A stretch of 64,000 nucleotides of DNA from Stenotrophomonas sp. HITSZ_GD (GTDB lineage: Bacteria > Pseudomonadota > Gammaproteobacteria > Xanthomonadales > Xanthomonadaceae): NCBI RefSeq assembly GCF_029543105.1, contig NZ_JARQXB010000001.1, positions 310,001 through 374,000 on the forward strand, given 5' to 3'. Below are positions 30,470 through 42,245 of the stretch, one piece after another (within the stretch, counting starts at the first letter, position 1; the number at the start of each line of letters is the position of its first letter). Both the position numbers and the translations under genes were made by a program. The notes under the pieces were generated by a model, which was not told the origin of the DNA, did no database searches, and was given only the letters and a program-made list of their open reading frames with translations.

Positions 30470-31324
30470 CTACTGCAAACCGAACCAGTACAGCGCCGCG
30501 ATGGCGATGGCATTGTTGAGGCCGTGGGCGAAGATCGCCGCCCACAGCGAGCCGGTGCGCCAGTACAGCCAGGCGAAGGCGGCCCCCATGCTGCCGTAGA
30601 CCAGCCACAGCTGGCAGATCGCCAGCACGCCATTGCCGCTGAGGCCCGGGATTTCGTGCAGCAACGCGAACGCCACGCTGCTCAGCACGATGCCCAGCAC
30701 CGGCCGGCCGGCGGCCAGCAGGCGCCCGAACAACACGCGGCGGAACAGCAATTCCTCGTACGCCGGTGCCAGCAGCACGGCGAAGACCACCGCCGACCAC
30801 GGCCATTGCGCGAGCAGGTCGCTCATCAGCGAAAGGTTGGTCGGCACCGGCTTGATGTCGAGGCGCTCGGCCAGCATGCCGGTAGCGGTGCTGAAGCAGA
30901 ACACGCCCACCGCGACCAGGCTCGCCAGGCCCCATGTGCGCGGGACACGCAGCGCGGCCCAGGATTGCTGCCGTTCGGCACGGCTGGCCCGGCGGCGCCA
31001 GAAGTACACCACCAGCGCCGCGGTGCCGGTGCTGACCAGGGCCATCAACAGCTGCGCCATCGCGCCGGGCTGGCCGAGCTGGTGCGCGACTTGCGAAGGA
31101 TCGATCTCCACGCCGCGGGCGCGCGCCTCGAACACCAGCTGGAAGCCGCGCAACACGCCCCAGGCCATCCCGGCGGCGATGCTGACCAGCAGCAGGATCA
31201 CCAGGGCGATTAGGGCATCGAGGAAGAAGTTGAGGACGGGCGCGCGGTCAGCGGTGGGCGCGGCCGGTGCATGCACGGACAGCCCCTCCGCGGCAGGCGG
31301 CGGGGACACGGGAAGATCGTTCAT
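30470..31324 (-). CDS. CPBP family intramembrane glutamic endopeptidase
   Basis: The 284-residue membrane protein has about eight hydrophobic segments. The Abi/CPBP motifs are present: EELLFRRVL (E-E-x-x-x-R), FALLHE and an H-x-x-x-N in FAHGLNNA. The family includes eukaryotic CAAX protease Rce1 and bacterial immunity or processing proteins. The substrate is unknown. The N-terminal 30 residues are Pro/Ala-rich and cytosolic. ATG follows AGGAAAGCG. It lies between gyrB and an M48 gene, all on the minus strand. Confidence 0.92.
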   Translation of the reverse strand: MNDLPVSPPPAAEGLSVHAPAAPTADRAPVLNFFLDALIALVILLLVSIAAGMAWGVLRGFQLVFEARARGVEIDPSQVAHQLGQPGAMAQLLMALVSTGTAALVVYFWRRRASRAERQQSWAALRVPRTWGLASLVAVGVFCFSTATGMLAERLDIKPVPTNLSLMSDLLAQWPWSAVVFAVLLAPAYEELLFRRVLFGRLLAAGRPVLGIVLSSVAFALLHEIPGLSGNGVLAICQLWLVYGSMGAAFAWLYWRTGSLWAAIFAHGLNNAIAIAALYWFGLQ

Positions 31325-31349
31325 CGCTTTCCTGCGCGGCGGGATGATG

Positions 31350-31378
31350 GCCGCCGCATCGCTCCCCGATGCGGCGGC
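31350..31378 (-). terminator. Perfect 12-bp hairpin between gyrB and the CPBP gene
   Basis: Arms GCCGCCGCATCG and CGATGCGGCGGC enclose a 5-base loop directly after the gyrB stop. No T tract follows on the minus strand, so it may be a processing or attenuating stem, not a true intrinsic terminator. Confidence 0.45.
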
Positions 31379-31391
31379 TGCACCGATGATG

Positions 31392-33931
<2,540 letters not shown>

Positions 33932-33979
33932 GCAGCCAGGCCTTGCGGGCCCGGACCGGGTGAATAGCCAACTCCCCAT

Positions 33980-35071
33980 TCATTCGGCGGGGGAGATGGC
34001 TCCGTGTTCCACGTGGAACCGGGCGGGGCTCCACGCCTCCAGCAGCGTGGGCGCCTCCGTGACCGTAATCAGGACCTGGGCGTGCCCGTCGAGCAGCCGC
34101 GCCAGGATGCGATGCTGGTGCTGGCGATCCAGCTCGGACGCCAGGTCGTCCAGCGCGATGACCGGCCATTCGCCGCGTTGGTCGGCGAAGTCTTCCGCCT
34201 GCGCCAGGAGGCAAGCCAGGGCGGTGAGCTTTGCCTGCCCACGGGAGAGGGCTTGAGGACCGGGAAGCCCATCGAATTCGGGTTGCCAATCCGCGCGGTG
34301 CGGCCCGACGGAGGTGTAACCGTACTGCCGGTCCCGCTCGCGGGACAGCAATAGCGCGTCGGCAAGCGGTACTTCATGCCGGCGCCAGCCGGGCTGGAAG
34401 GCGAGTGCGGCCATGCCGAGGGACGGGGCGATATCCGCGGCCAGTGGGATGGCCTTGTCCTGCAAGCGTTCCAGGTAGGCACGGCGCCGCAGGGTCAGCA
34501 GCTCGCCTGATTCGCCCAGCTCCCGGTCCCACGCGTCGAGCGTGGCGCCGCTCCCCCCTTGCTTCAGCAGCGCATTGCGTTGCTTCAATGCACGCGAATA
34601 GCGCCGCCAAAGAGGGAGAAAATCCGGTTCCACGTGGAACAGCGCCCAATCCATGAAACGGCGCCGTGACTCTCCGCCGCCACTGATCAATGCATGGCTA
34701 CCCGGCTCGAATGTCACCACGGCGATAGCGGCACATAGATTGCCCAGCTGCTGCACGTCCTGGCCATCGAGCCTCCCCTTCCACGCCTGGCCGCTGTGAC
34801 GCAAGCCAGCGCGACGCTTCCGGGTCAGGGCAGGGTCGCCGTGCTCCAGCCATTCGACGAACACTTCCAGGTCTTCCGCGCCCTGGCGCACGAGACCGTC
34901 GCGAACGCGCCCCCGAAAGCTGCGGCCGTAAGCCATCAGATGAAGGGCCTCCAGCAGGCTGGTCTTGCCGGCCCCATTTTCTCCCACTACCAGGTTCAAG
35001 CCCGGGCCGGGTCGCCATTCCACGCTGTCGAAACGTCGGAAGCGATGGAGCGAGATTCGACTGATCAACAT
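33980..35071 (-). CDS. recF: DNA replication and repair protein RecF
   Basis: RecF loads RecA at gapped DNA with RecO and RecR. The 363-residue protein from [16 protein letters not shown] has the SMC-like Walker A GENGAGKT (30-37) and, near the C-terminus, [19 protein letters not shown] (signature) and [11 protein letters not shown] (Walker B). ATG 35071 is the canonical start; a long upstream in-frame extension is spurious. Two perfect parS palindromes lie within its coding sequence (34006-34019 and 34627-34640), so the codons there are constrained. A TATGCT box lies on the minus strand about 50 bases upstream. Part of the dnaA-dnaN-recF-gyrB cluster. Confidence 0.97.
   Translation of the reverse strand: MLISRISLHRFRRFDSVEWRPGPGLNLVVGENGAGKTSLLEALHLMAYGRSFRGRVRDGLVRQGAEDLEVFVEWLEHGDPALTRKRRAGLRHSGQAWKGRLDGQDVQQLGNLCAAIAVVTFEPGSHALISGGGESRRRFMDWALFHVEPDFLPLWRRYSRALKQRNALLKQGGSGATLDAWDRELGESGELLTLRRRAYLERLQDKAIPLAADIAPSLGMAALAFQPGWRRHEVPLADALLLSRERDRQYGYTSVGPHRADWQPEFDGLPGPQALSRGQAKLTALACLLAQAEDFADQRGEWPVIALDDLASELDRQHQHRILARLLDGHAQVLITVTEAPTLLEAWSPARFHVEHGAISPAE
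34006..34019. promoter_or_regulatory. parS site 1 (ParB-binding palindrome)
   Basis: The perfect 14-base palindrome GTTCCACGTGGAAC lies inside the recF 3' end. It matches the parS consensus of gammaproteobacteria as I know it and is one of three in 1.4 kb. Confidence 0.92.
34627..34640. promoter_or_regulatory. parS site 2 (ParB-binding palindrome)
   Basis: A second exact GTTCCACGTGGAAC, in the recF coding sequence, 621 bases from site 1. Confidence 0.92.
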
Positions 35072-35375
35072 GGGGGAATGTTCGGCTGAAACAGGCAGGG
35101 CGAGACGCGAGAGCCGAGCATAGGGGAGACCGACGCTTTTTCGTGATCTTGGCCAAACATGGGGACAGCTTGTGGACAAAGCAACCGAATCGCCCGGCGC
35201 GGAGACCTGTCCACAGCCCATCCCCAACCCTCAGGCCCACTTTTTAAGGGGGTTTCCATGCCACTTTCTCCATAAAAATCATGCACTTAATGGGTTTTCC
35301 AACGAAATTTGCCCTACCAAGCACCACATAGCTCTTGATTTATATCTACTTCTAAAGCGGTAAGGGGCAGCCGAA

Positions 35376-35405
35376 AAGAAAAAGGCCCGGGTTTGATCCC
35401 GGGCC
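35376..35405 (-). terminator. Intrinsic terminator of dnaN
   Basis: On the minus strand an 8-base GC stem (GGCCCGGG and its complement) with a 6-base loop is followed by a run of T bases (CCTTTTTCTTTT). It stops dnaN before recF. Confidence 0.85.
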
Positions 35406-35410
35406 CTTCA

Positions 35411-35424
35411 GTTCCACGTGGAAC
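35411..35424. promoter_or_regulatory. parS site 3 (ParB-binding palindrome)
   Basis: The third GTTCCACGTGGAAC lies between the dnaN stop and its terminator, 784 bases from site 2. Confidence 0.92.
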
Positions 35425-35429
35425 ACGCG

Positions 35430-36530
35430 TCAGAGGCGCAGCGGCATCACCACATGCCGCGACTTCTCGCTGCTTGCCTCACGCACCAGTGCCGACGAGT
35501 TCGCATCGCGCAGCTGGATGACGATGTGCTCGTCGCGCAGGGCAGACAGCGCATCCAGCAAGTAGTTCACATTGAAGCCGATTGCCAGGTCGGACACCTT
35601 GGTGTCGGCCTCGATTTCTTCCTGCGCCTCTTCCTGCTCAGGGTTGTGGGCGCTGATCTTCAACTGGCCCGGCGAGACCTCGACACGAACGCCGCGGTAC
35701 TTCTCGTTGGACAAGATGGCCGCACGCTGCAGCGATGCGCGCAACGCCTCGCGGTCCACCTTGACCTCACGGTCCGCGCCGATCGGAATCACCGCCTCAT
35801 AATCCGGGAAGCGGCCATCGATCAGCTTGGAAGTGAAGGTCACATCGTCGCGCTTCACGCGCACGTGGCTGCGGCCCACCTCCAGTTCCAGCGCGCGATC
35901 GCCGCCTTCCAGCAGGCGCTGCAGCTCGGTCACGCCCTTGCGCGGCACGATGATCTGGCGCTTGGTGCCGCTGCTACCTTCGAGTGCGGTCTCGCACAGC
36001 GCCAGGCGATGGCCGTCGGTGGCGACACAGCGCAGCGTCGAATCGCGCAGGTCGAACAGCAGACCGTTGAGGTAATAGCGCACGTCCTGCTGCGCCATCG
36101 CGAAGGCGGTGCGCTCGATGAGCTCCTTCAGTGCGGCTTCGGGCACCGCCACGCGCTCGGTGGCTTCCACTTCGTCCACCGACGGGAAGTCGTTCGCAGG
36201 CAGCGTCGCCAGCGTGAAACGGCTGCGGCCCGCTTGCACGGTGACCTTTTCGCCCGATTGCGACACCGTGACCCGGCTTCCGTCGGGCAGTGCACGCACG
36301 ATTTCGAACAACTTACGGGCCGGAATCGTGGTTTCGCCGTCCTGCGCATCCTCCACGGCGATGCGCGAGATCATCTCCACCTCCAGATCCGTGCCGGTCA
36401 GCGAGAGCTGGCCGTTCTGCACCTGGACGAGGAAGTTGGCCAGCACGGGCAGTGTCTGGCGGCGTTCAACCACATTGACCACCTGGGCCAGTGGCTTGAG
36501 GAAGGCTTCGCGCTGCAGTGTGAAACGCAT
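35430..36530 (-). CDS. dnaN: DNA polymerase III beta sliding clamp
   Basis: The 366-residue protein forms the ring that holds polymerases on DNA. It starts MRFTLQREAFLKPLAQVVNVVERRQTLPVLANFLVQV and shows three clamp domains with the conserved LTGTDLEVEM, ATDGHRLA, LIDGRFPDYEAVIP and final HVVMPLRL segments. Length and N-terminus are standard. A gap of 283 bases with DnaA boxes separates it from dnaA. Confidence 0.98.
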   Translation of the reverse strand: MRFTLQREAFLKPLAQVVNVVERRQTLPVLANFLVQVQNGQLSLTGTDLEVEMISRIAVEDAQDGETTIPARKLFEIVRALPDGSRVTVSQSGEKVTVQAGRSRFTLATLPANDFPSVDEVEATERVAVPEAALKELIERTAFAMAQQDVRYYLNGLLFDLRDSTLRCVATDGHRLALCETALEGSSGTKRQIIVPRKGVTELQRLLEGGDRALELEVGRSHVRVKRDDVTFTSKLIDGRFPDYEAVIPIGADREVKVDREALRASLQRAAILSNEKYRGVRVEVSPGQLKISAHNPEQEEAQEEIEADTKVSDLAIGFNVNYLLDALSALRDEHIVIQLRDANSSALVREASSEKSRHVVMPLRL

Positions 36531-36693
36531 GTGGTTCCGTGCCCCTATGCTTTTAAAGATGTGGAATAAATCAAAAGCTTGGTGGTGATGGTAGGCGCGC
36601 TTTTGGCGGAAAACTACCTTAACCTGTTGTTCCGTAAGGATTTAATGCGCTCGAAACCCTTGGGATTACTGCCCCGGCCCTTGGGGTAAAACC

Positions 36694-36702
36694 TGTGGAT
36701 AA
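36694..36702 (-). promoter_or_regulatory. DnaA box 1 (perfect)
   Basis: TGTGGATAA is the exact reverse complement of the DnaA consensus box. Confidence 0.85.
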
Positions 36703-36728
36703 ATTTTCAGGTTCGTCCCCGACGAATC

Positions 36729-36737
36729 TTATCCACA
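36729..36737 (+). promoter_or_regulatory. DnaA box 2 (perfect)
   Basis: TTATCCACA in plus orientation, 35 bases after box 1. Confidence 0.85.
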
Positions 36738-36813
36738 GTTTCTCCCGGCCTTGCGCGCAAATCATGCACTGAATTTTCCCGCCTGTGCATGCGCGCGGGC
36801 ACTTACGTTCGGC

Positions 36814-38157
36814 TTACTCGCTCAACTTGCGGATCAGCTTGTCCCAGTCCTCGCGCAGCTTGCCGTCGGTTTCCATCAGCGTGCGGATCTGCCGGCAGGC
36901 GTGCAGCACGGTGGTGTGGTCGCGGCCGGCGAATGCATCGCCGATCTCCGGCAGGCTGTGTTCGGTGAGTTCCTTGGCCAACGCCATGGCAACCTGCCGC
37001 GGCCGGGCCAGCGAACGGGTGCGGCGCTTGGACAGCAGGTCCTTCATCTGCAGGCCGTAGTAGTCGGCCACGGTCTTCTGGATGTTCGGGATGCCGATGG
37101 CCTGCTGCTGGGCGCGCAGCAGGTCGCGCAGCGTCTCCTGGGCGAACTCCACGGTGATGGTGCGGCCGGTGAAGTTGGCGCGTGCGGTGAGCGTGTTGAG
37201 CGCACCTTCCAGGTCGCGCACGTTGGAGCGCATCTTCTTGGCGATGAGGAAGGCCACATCGTCCGGGATTTCCGCGCCGCGTTCGCGCGCCTTGGCCAGC
37301 ACGATCGCCGCGCGCGTTTCGAAGTCCGGCGGGTCGATCGCCACCGACAAGCCCCAGGCCAGGCGCGACTTCAACCGCGGCTCCAGGCCTTCGACCTCGC
37401 GCGGGTAGCGGTCGCAGGTCAGGATGATCTGCTGGCGCCCATCGAACAGCGCGTTGAAGGTGTGGAAGAACTCCTCCTGCGTGCGGTCCTTGCCGGCGAA
37501 GAACTGGATGTCGTCGATCAGCAGCGCATCGATCTGCTGGAACTGGCGCTTGAACTGGTCCATCGCCTTGTCCTGCAGCGCGCGGATCATCGCGCTGAAG
37601 AACTGCTCCGAGCGCAGATACATGACCTTGGCGTTCGGGTTGGCCTGGCGCATCGCGTTGCCGGCGGCGAACATCAGGTGGGTCTTGCCCAGGCCGGTGC
37701 TCCCGTACAGCAGCAGCGGGTTGTGGGCACGGTCGCCGGGCTTCTGTGCCGCCTGCAGCGCGGCGGCGCGGCCCAGCTGGTTGCTGCGGCCCTCGACGAA
37801 GTTGTCGAACGTGTAGTGGGTGTCCAGGTTGCCGGCGAAGGGTACCGGCGCGGCCTGCGGGGCGACCGCCTGGGCCACTGCGGCGGCCAGCGGGGCGGCC
37901 TGCGCCAGCGGCTCGACGGGCTTCGGGCGCGAACCCACGGCCAGGGCGACCTCGCTGTTGCCGGCGTAGTGGCTCACCAGCTCGCGGATGCGCGACAGGT
38001 AGCGTTCGCGCACCTGCTCGACAATGAAGGCGTTCGGGGCGTACAGCACGACGCTGTCGGCGCGCTCGTCGGCCTGTAGGGGTTTCAACCAGGTGTGGAC
38101 ATCTTCGGGCGGGAATTCCGCTTCAAGACGTTCCAGGCAACGGGGCCAAGCATCCAT
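36814..38157 (-). CDS. dnaA: Chromosomal replication initiator DnaA
   Basis: The 447-residue protein starts [16 protein letters not shown] (ATG 38157; a long upstream frame lacks this N-terminus). Domain I is residues 1-75, an Ala/Pro-rich domain II follows (about 76-110), then the AAA+ domain with Walker A GSTGLGKT (152-159) and Walker B LLIDDIQ (Asp215-Asp216). Domain IV with [14 protein letters not shown] binds DnaA boxes. Conserved sensor motifs are visible. No ribosome site of good quality is seen, which may reflect weak translation. First gene of the leftward cluster. Confidence 0.98.
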   Translation of the reverse strand: MDAWPRCLERLEAEFPPEDVHTWLKPLQADERADSVVLYAPNAFIVEQVRERYLSRIRELVSHYAGNSEVALAVGSRPKPVEPLAQAAPLAAAVAQAVAPQAAPVPFAGNLDTHYTFDNFVEGRSNQLGRAAALQAAQKPGDRAHNPLLLYGSTGLGKTHLMFAAGNAMRQANPNAKVMYLRSEQFFSAMIRALQDKAMDQFKRQFQQIDALLIDDIQFFAGKDRTQEEFFHTFNALFDGRQQIILTCDRYPREVEGLEPRLKSRLAWGLSVAIDPPDFETRAAIVLAKARERGAEIPDDVAFLIAKKMRSNVRDLEGALNTLTARANFTGRTITVEFAQETLRDLLRAQQQAIGIPNIQKTVADYYGLQMKDLLSKRRTRSLARPRQVAMALAKELTEHSLPEIGDAFAGRDHTTVLHACRQIRTLMETDGKLREDWDKLIRKLSE

Positions 38158-38269
38158 CAAAGTGTATTCATCATGGGCCTTCCGGGCGCGCAGGCATCCG
38201 CCATGCATCGGCACGGGAGGCAGAAAACGGATGGGCCAGACTACCACCGGGGGGCAGGTTTTCCCATAT

Positions 38270-38278
38270 TTATTCACA
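38270..38278 (+). promoter_or_regulatory. DnaA-type box upstream of dnaA
   Basis: TTATTCACA fits the relaxed consensus TTATNCACA. It lies in the 231-base dnaA-rpmH gap and may autoregulate dnaA or belong to the origin. A degenerate ATCCACA follows about 10 bases later. Confidence 0.6.
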
Positions 38279-38319
38279 GGCACATCCACAGGCTCCCACA
38301 CGCGAGCGCAAGGCGCGAC

Positions 38320-38349
38320 TTGACCAAGCCCGGGCGGCACCTCTAGAAT
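38320..38349 (+). promoter_or_regulatory. rpmH promoter
   Basis: TTGACC (38320-38325), an 18-base spacer and TAGAAT (38344-38349) form a good sigma-70 promoter about 35 bases before the rpmH ATG. Confidence 0.75.
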
Positions 38350-38388
38350 TTCCGGTTCTTTCGTACCCCTTTACCTACAGAGGCCCCC

Positions 38389-38529
38389 ATGGCCACCAAG
38401 CGCACCTACCAGCCCAGCAACCTCAAGCGCAAGCGCGACCACGGCTTCCGTGCCCGCATGAAGACGGCCGACGGCCGCAAGGTGCTGGCCCGTCGCCGCG
38501 CCAAGGGCCGCAAGCGCCTGAGCGCTTGA
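38389..38529 (+). CDS. rpmH: Ribosomal protein bL34
   Basis: The 46-residue basic protein [20 protein letters not shown]...KRLSA is the L34 protein of the 50S subunit. The length is standard. It is preceded by a sigma-70 promoter and followed by rnpA, the usual operon at bacterial origins, divergent from dnaA. Confidence 0.98.
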   Translation: MATKRTYQPSNLKRKRDHGFRARMKTADGRKVLARRRAKGRKRLSA

Positions 38530-38567
38530 TTGCCGCGCCGCTGAACGCGGCCCAGGCAATCCCGACC

Positions 38568-39014
38568 GTGATCGATTCCGACCCGCGCAGGCGATTTCCT
38601 CGCTCTGCGCGGGTTCGTTCGCGCGCGGAATATGCTGTCGTCTTCGATAACAGCCACCGCTGCTCCGACCCGCTCATGAGCCTGCACTGGCGCCCCGTCG
38701 AGGGCCCGGCCCGACTCGGCATGGCCGTGTCGCGCAAGGTGGACAAGCGCGCGGTCGGGCGCAACCGCATCAAGCGCGTGCTCCGCGAGACCTTCCGTCA
38801 TCTGCCGGCTTCGCTGGCAGGTGGGGACTATGTCGTGGTCGCCCGTTCCGCGGCCGCGCGCGCCAGCCATTCCGAACTGCGTGATGCTTTCCTGCGCGTG
38901 TTGCACCGTGCGGGCGCATTGCCCGTGCCTGCGGCGGGCGTCACAATGCCGCCGCGCCAGGATGCCCACCCTTCATCCTCTCCATTGACCGAGCCGGAAC
39001 GCCGTTCCGACTGA
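38568..39014 (+). CDS. rnpA: Ribonuclease P protein component
   Basis: RnpA assists the RNase P RNA in cutting tRNA 5' leaders. The protein has the RNR motif ([17 protein letters not shown]) and the [17 protein letters not shown] start of the family. About 148 residues from GTG 38568 ([15 protein letters not shown]); a TTG at 38526 would overlap the rpmH stop and add 14 residues. Neither has a clear ribosome site, so the start is uncertain. A Pro/Ser-rich C-terminal extension of about 25 residues is longer than in E. coli. It lies directly after rpmH. Confidence 0.92.
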   Translation: MIDSDPRRRFPRSARVRSRAEYAVVFDNSHRCSDPLMSLHWRPVEGPARLGMAVSRKVDKRAVGRNRIKRVLRETFRHLPASLAGGDYVVVARSAAARASHSELRDAFLRVLHRAGALPVPAAGVTMPPRQDAHPSSSPLTEPERRSD

Positions 39015-39030
39015 GCCGAGTTGCTGCCTG

Positions 39031-40719
39031 ATGAACCAGACCCGCGTAATCCTGTTGCTTGCCTGGCTGATGGTGGCCGCCTTCCTGTGGATGGAGTGGG
39101 GCCGTGAGAAGGCCGTGCCCGAACCCGCGCAGACGCCCGCCGCGCAAACGGCCGTGCCGTCCGCCGATGGCAACGGGGTCCCGCAGGCCGCCGTGCCGGG
39201 TGGTGCCGCCGCGCAGCCGACCGTCACCGCACCGGCGGCACCGGCGCAAGTCGTCACGGTCACCACCGACGTGCTGCGCCTGAAGCTGGACGGCCGCAGC
39301 GTGCTGGACGCCGAGTTGCTGCAGTTCCCGCAGACCAAGCAGGCAGGCGCACCGCCGGTCGAGCTGCTGACCGAAGATCCGGCGCACCCGTACAACGCGG
39401 CGAGTGGCTGGGCGAGCGACAAGGGCGCCCCGGTCCCCGGTAACGGCGGTTTCCGTCCGGAGCAGCCAGGCACCGAGTTCGCGCTGCCGAAGGGCCAGGA
39501 CAAGCTGGTGGTTCCGTTCGTGTGGACCAGCCCGGACGGTGTCACCATCCGTCGCACGTTCACGCTCGAGCGTGGCCGCTACGCCATCGAAGTGCGCGAC
39601 GAAGTCACCAACGCCGGCAGCAACACGTGGAATGCCTACGTGTATCGCAAGCTGAGCCGCGTGCCGACGATCCTCAGCCGCAGCATGATGAATCCGGACA
39701 GCCTGAGCTTCAACGGCGCCACCTGGTTCACCAGCGAGAACGGCTACGAGCGCCGCGCCTTCCAGGACTACCTCAAGGACGGCAGCGTCGATCGCGTCAT
39801 CCAGGGCGGCTGGATCGCGATGCTGCAGCACCAGTTCTTCACCGGCTGGATTCCGAGCCCGGACAACAGCTCCCTGCTCAAGCTCTCGCAAGCCAATGGC
39901 GCCGACGTGCTCGAACTGCGCGGCCCCGGCTTCACCGTGGCGCCCGGCCAGAAGGCCACCACCGAAGCGCGCCTGTGGGTGGGCCCGAAGCTGGTCAGCC
40001 TGATCGCCAAGGAGCAGGTGCCGGGCCTGGATCGCGTCGTCGACTACAGCCGCTTCTCGCTGATGGCCATCATCGGCCAGGGCCTGTTCTGGGTGCTGAG
40101 CCACCTGTACACCCTGCTGCACAACTGGGGCTGGTCGATCATCGGCCTGGTGGTGCTGCTGCGCCTGGCGCTGTATCCGCTGTCGGCGGCGCAGTACAAG
40201 TCCGGCGCGAAGATGCGCAAGTTCCAGCCGCGCCTGGCCCAGCTCAAGGAGCGCTACGGCGAGGATCGCCAGAAGTACCAGCAGGCGATGATGGAGCTGT
40301 TCAAGAAGGAAAAGATCAACCCGATGGGCGGCTGCCTGCCGATCCTCATCCAGATGCCGATCTTCTTCGCGCTGTACTGGGTGCTGGTGGAGTCGGTCGA
40401 ACTGCGCCAGGCGCCGTGGCTGGGCTGGATCCAGGACCTCACCGCGCGCGACCCGTACTTCATCCTGCCGATCATCAACATGGTGATCATGTGGCTGACG
40501 CAGAAGCTGACGCCCACCCCGGGCATGGATCCGGTGCAGGCGAAGATGATGCAGTTCATGCCGCTGGTGTTCGGCGTCATGATGGCCTTCATGCCGGCCG
40601 GCCTGGTGCTGTACTGGGTGGTCAACGGCGGCCTGGGCCTGCTGATCCAGTGGTGGATGATCAAGCAGCACGGCGAATCGCCGAGCAAGATCGTCCAGTC
40701 CAACCTGCACAACCAGTGA
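39031..40719 (+). CDS. yidC: Membrane protein insertase YidC
   Basis: YidC inserts inner-membrane proteins, alone or with Sec. The 562-residue protein has an N-terminal helix ([18 protein letters not shown]), a long periplasmic domain with a Pro/Ala-rich linker (30-85), and five C-terminal helices; [20 protein letters not shown] and [21 protein letters not shown] are family-typical, and the tail ends in a basic [10 protein letters not shown]. It starts 16 bases after the rnpA stop. There is no yidD between them. A terminator follows. Confidence 0.98.
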   Translation: MNQTRVILLLAWLMVAAFLWMEWGREKAVPEPAQTPAAQTAVPSADGNGVPQAAVPGGAAAQPTVTAPAAPAQVVTVTTDVLRLKLDGRSVLDAELLQFPQTKQAGAPPVELLTEDPAHPYNAASGWASDKGAPVPGNGGFRPEQPGTEFALPKGQDKLVVPFVWTSPDGVTIRRTFTLERGRYAIEVRDEVTNAGSNTWNAYVYRKLSRVPTILSRSMMNPDSLSFNGATWFTSENGYERRAFQDYLKDGSVDRVIQGGWIAMLQHQFFTGWIPSPDNSSLLKLSQANGADVLELRGPGFTVAPGQKATTEARLWVGPKLVSLIAKEQVPGLDRVVDYSRFSLMAIIGQGLFWVLSHLYTLLHNWGWSIIGLVVLLRLALYPLSAAQYKSGAKMRKFQPRLAQLKERYGEDRQKYQQAMMELFKKEKINPMGGCLPILIQMPIFFALYWVLVESVELRQAPWLGWIQDLTARDPYFILPIINMVIMWLTQKLTPTPGMDPVQAKMMQFMPLVFGVMMAFMPAGLVLYWVVNGGLGLLIQWWMIKQHGESPSKIVQSNLHNQ

Positions 40720-40726
40720 TGCATGG

Positions 40727-40758
40727 AAGGCCCGCCACCCGGCGGGCCTTCCGCTTTT
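40727..40758 (+). terminator. Intrinsic terminator after yidC
   Basis: Arms AAGGCCCGCC and GGCGGGCCTT with a 4-base loop are followed by CCGCTTTT. It ends the rpmH-rnpA-yidC transcript ahead of mnmE. Confidence 0.85.
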
Positions 40759-40834
40759 GACGCACCCGGTATCTCCTTTTCCGCCCAGCATGCAGGCGGG
40801 CCACGCACGGCTGCTTCGCATGCTTTGGCCGCTG

Positions 40835-40840
40835 TAACCT
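40835..40840 (+). promoter_or_regulatory. -10 box TAACCT of mnmE (leaderless candidate)
   Basis: TAACCT (TANNNT), six bases, then ATG 40847; no ribosome site lies before the ATG, so transcription may begin at the start codon. Confidence 0.4.
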
Positions 40841-40846
40841 GTCCCC

Positions 40847-42187
40847 ATGGCGCAGACCGACACCATCGCCGCAATTGCCACCGCCGCCGGTGCCGGTGGC
40901 GTGGGCATCATCCGCCTGTCAGGCCCCCAGGCCGCGCGCATCGCGGCCGCGCTTGGCACGCCGCGCTTGCGGCCGCGCCACGCCCACTACGCGCGCTGGC
41001 GCGATGCGGGCGGTGAAGTGATCGACGACGGCCTCGCGTTGTGGTTCCCCGCGCCGAACAGCTTTACCGGTGAGGAGGTGGTCGAGTTGCAGGGCCATGG
41101 CGGTGCCGTGGTGCTGCGCCAGCTGCTTTCCCGTTGCATCGCGCTCGGTGCGCGCCAGGCGCGGCCGGGGGAATTCAGTGAACGCGCCTTCCTCAACGGC
41201 AAGCTCGATCTCGCCCAGGCCGAAGCCATCGCCGACCTCATCGCCGCCGGCGACACGCGCGCCGCGCGCGCAGCACGGCGTTCGCTCGACGGCGTGTTCT
41301 CGCGTCGCGTCGGGGAACTGGGCGAGCAGGTCACCGTGCTGCGCATCCACATCGAAGCGGCCATCGACTTCGCCGACGAACCGATCGAAACGCTGGGCGG
41401 CGCGCAAGTACGCGCCGGCCTGGCGGCCGCGCAGTCCACGCTGGCCGAGCTGCAGCGCGATGCCGAACGCGGCCGCAAGCTGCGCGATGGCTTGCACGCC
41501 GTGCTGATCGGGCCGCCGAACGCAGGCAAGAGTTCATTGCTCAACGCGCTGGCCGGCAGCGAACGCGCCATCGTCACCGACGTGGCCGGCACCACCCGCG
41601 ACACGCTGCGCGAAACCATCCGTATCGACGGCCTGGAACTGACCCTGGTCGACACCGCGGGCTTGCGCGATAGCGGCGATGCGATCGAGCGCGAAGGCAT
41701 GCGCCGAGCGCGTGCCGAATTGCAGCGTGCCGACCTCGCGCTGGTGGTGATCGACGCGCGCGATCCCGAGGCCGGCCACGCCGCCGTCGCGGCGGACGTG
41801 GCGCAGGTGCCGCGCACGCTGTGGATTCACAACAAGGCCGATCTGCTCGGCGATACGCCGGCCCCGGCGGCACCGAATGCCATCGCGGTATCCGCCGCGA
41901 CCGGCGCGGGGCTCGCCCAACTGCATGAGCGCCTGGCGCAGATCGCCGGCGCCGATGCCGGCGAGAGCGTGGAGGGCGAGTTCACCGCACGCGCGCGGCA
42001 TGTCGATGCCCTGGCGCGCAGCGGCGAACACCTTGCCGCCGCGCAGGCGCAACTCGACCACGAGCAGCTGGAGCTGGCCGCCGAGGAACTGCGCCTGGCG
42101 CACGACGCGCTCGGCGAGATCACCGGGCGGATGACCGCCGACGACCTGCTCGGGCGGATCTTCTCCAGTTTCTGCATCGGCAAATAG
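40847..42187 (+). CDS. mnmE: tRNA modification GTPase MnmE
   Basis: MnmE with MnmG modifies U34 of tRNAs at the wobble position. The 446-residue protein has the N-terminal tetrahydrofolate-binding domain ([21 protein letters not shown]), the helical middle domain and an embedded G domain (G1 GPPNAGKSS 222-230, DTAGLR, NKAD). The C-terminal FCIGK carries the conserved Cys444. Normal length. It is the end gene of the origin-right cluster, with a terminator between it and yidC and an own -10-like box. Confidence 0.98.
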   Translation: MAQTDTIAAIATAAGAGGVGIIRLSGPQAARIAAALGTPRLRPRHAHYARWRDAGGEVIDDGLALWFPAPNSFTGEEVVELQGHGGAVVLRQLLSRCIALGARQARPGEFSERAFLNGKLDLAQAEAIADLIAAGDTRAARAARRSLDGVFSRRVGELGEQVTVLRIHIEAAIDFADEPIETLGGAQVRAGLAAAQSTLAELQRDAERGRKLRDGLHAVLIGPPNAGKSSLLNALAGSERAIVTDVAGTTRDTLRETIRIDGLELTLVDTAGLRDSGDAIEREGMRRARAELQRADLALVVIDARDPEAGHAAVAADVAQVPRTLWIHNKADLLGDTPAPAAPNAIAVSAATGAGLAQLHERLAQIAGADAGESVEGEFTARARHVDALARSGEHLAAAQAQLDHEQLELAAEELRLAHDALGEITGRMTADDLLGRIFSSFCIGK

Positions 42188-42245
42188 CGCGCGTGCCGCG
42201 CCCTCGCGCTGTCCGGCGAACGTGCACTCCCACTCCCGCTAACGA

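Larger units (their letters stand above)
35072..35429. other. recF-dnaN intergenic region, AT-rich, with weak DnaA-like boxes
   Basis: This 358-base gap holds no gene. Its dnaN-proximal part (about 35245-35360) is much richer in A and T than its surroundings. It contains TGTGGACAA (35171-35179, one mismatch to the DnaA box), a weaker CTGTCCACA near 35207-35215, the 12-mer AAATCATGCACT (35276-35287) that recurs at 36759-36770, the dnaN terminator and parS site 3. It may be part of, or an alternative, origin region. Confidence 0.6.
36531..36813. other. Probable oriC: dnaA-dnaN intergenic region
   Basis: The 283-base gap between dnaA and dnaN holds two perfect DnaA boxes in opposite orientation, TGTGGATAA at 36694-36702 and TTATCCACA at 36729-36737. 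AT-rich sequence (GATTTAATG, GGATTACTG, AAATTTTCAG) surrounds them. It also holds an AAATCATGCACT 12-mer (36759-36770) shared with the recF-dnaN gap. Position and orientation fit the chromosomal origin, with dnaA and rpmH reading apart from it. Confidence 0.75.
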
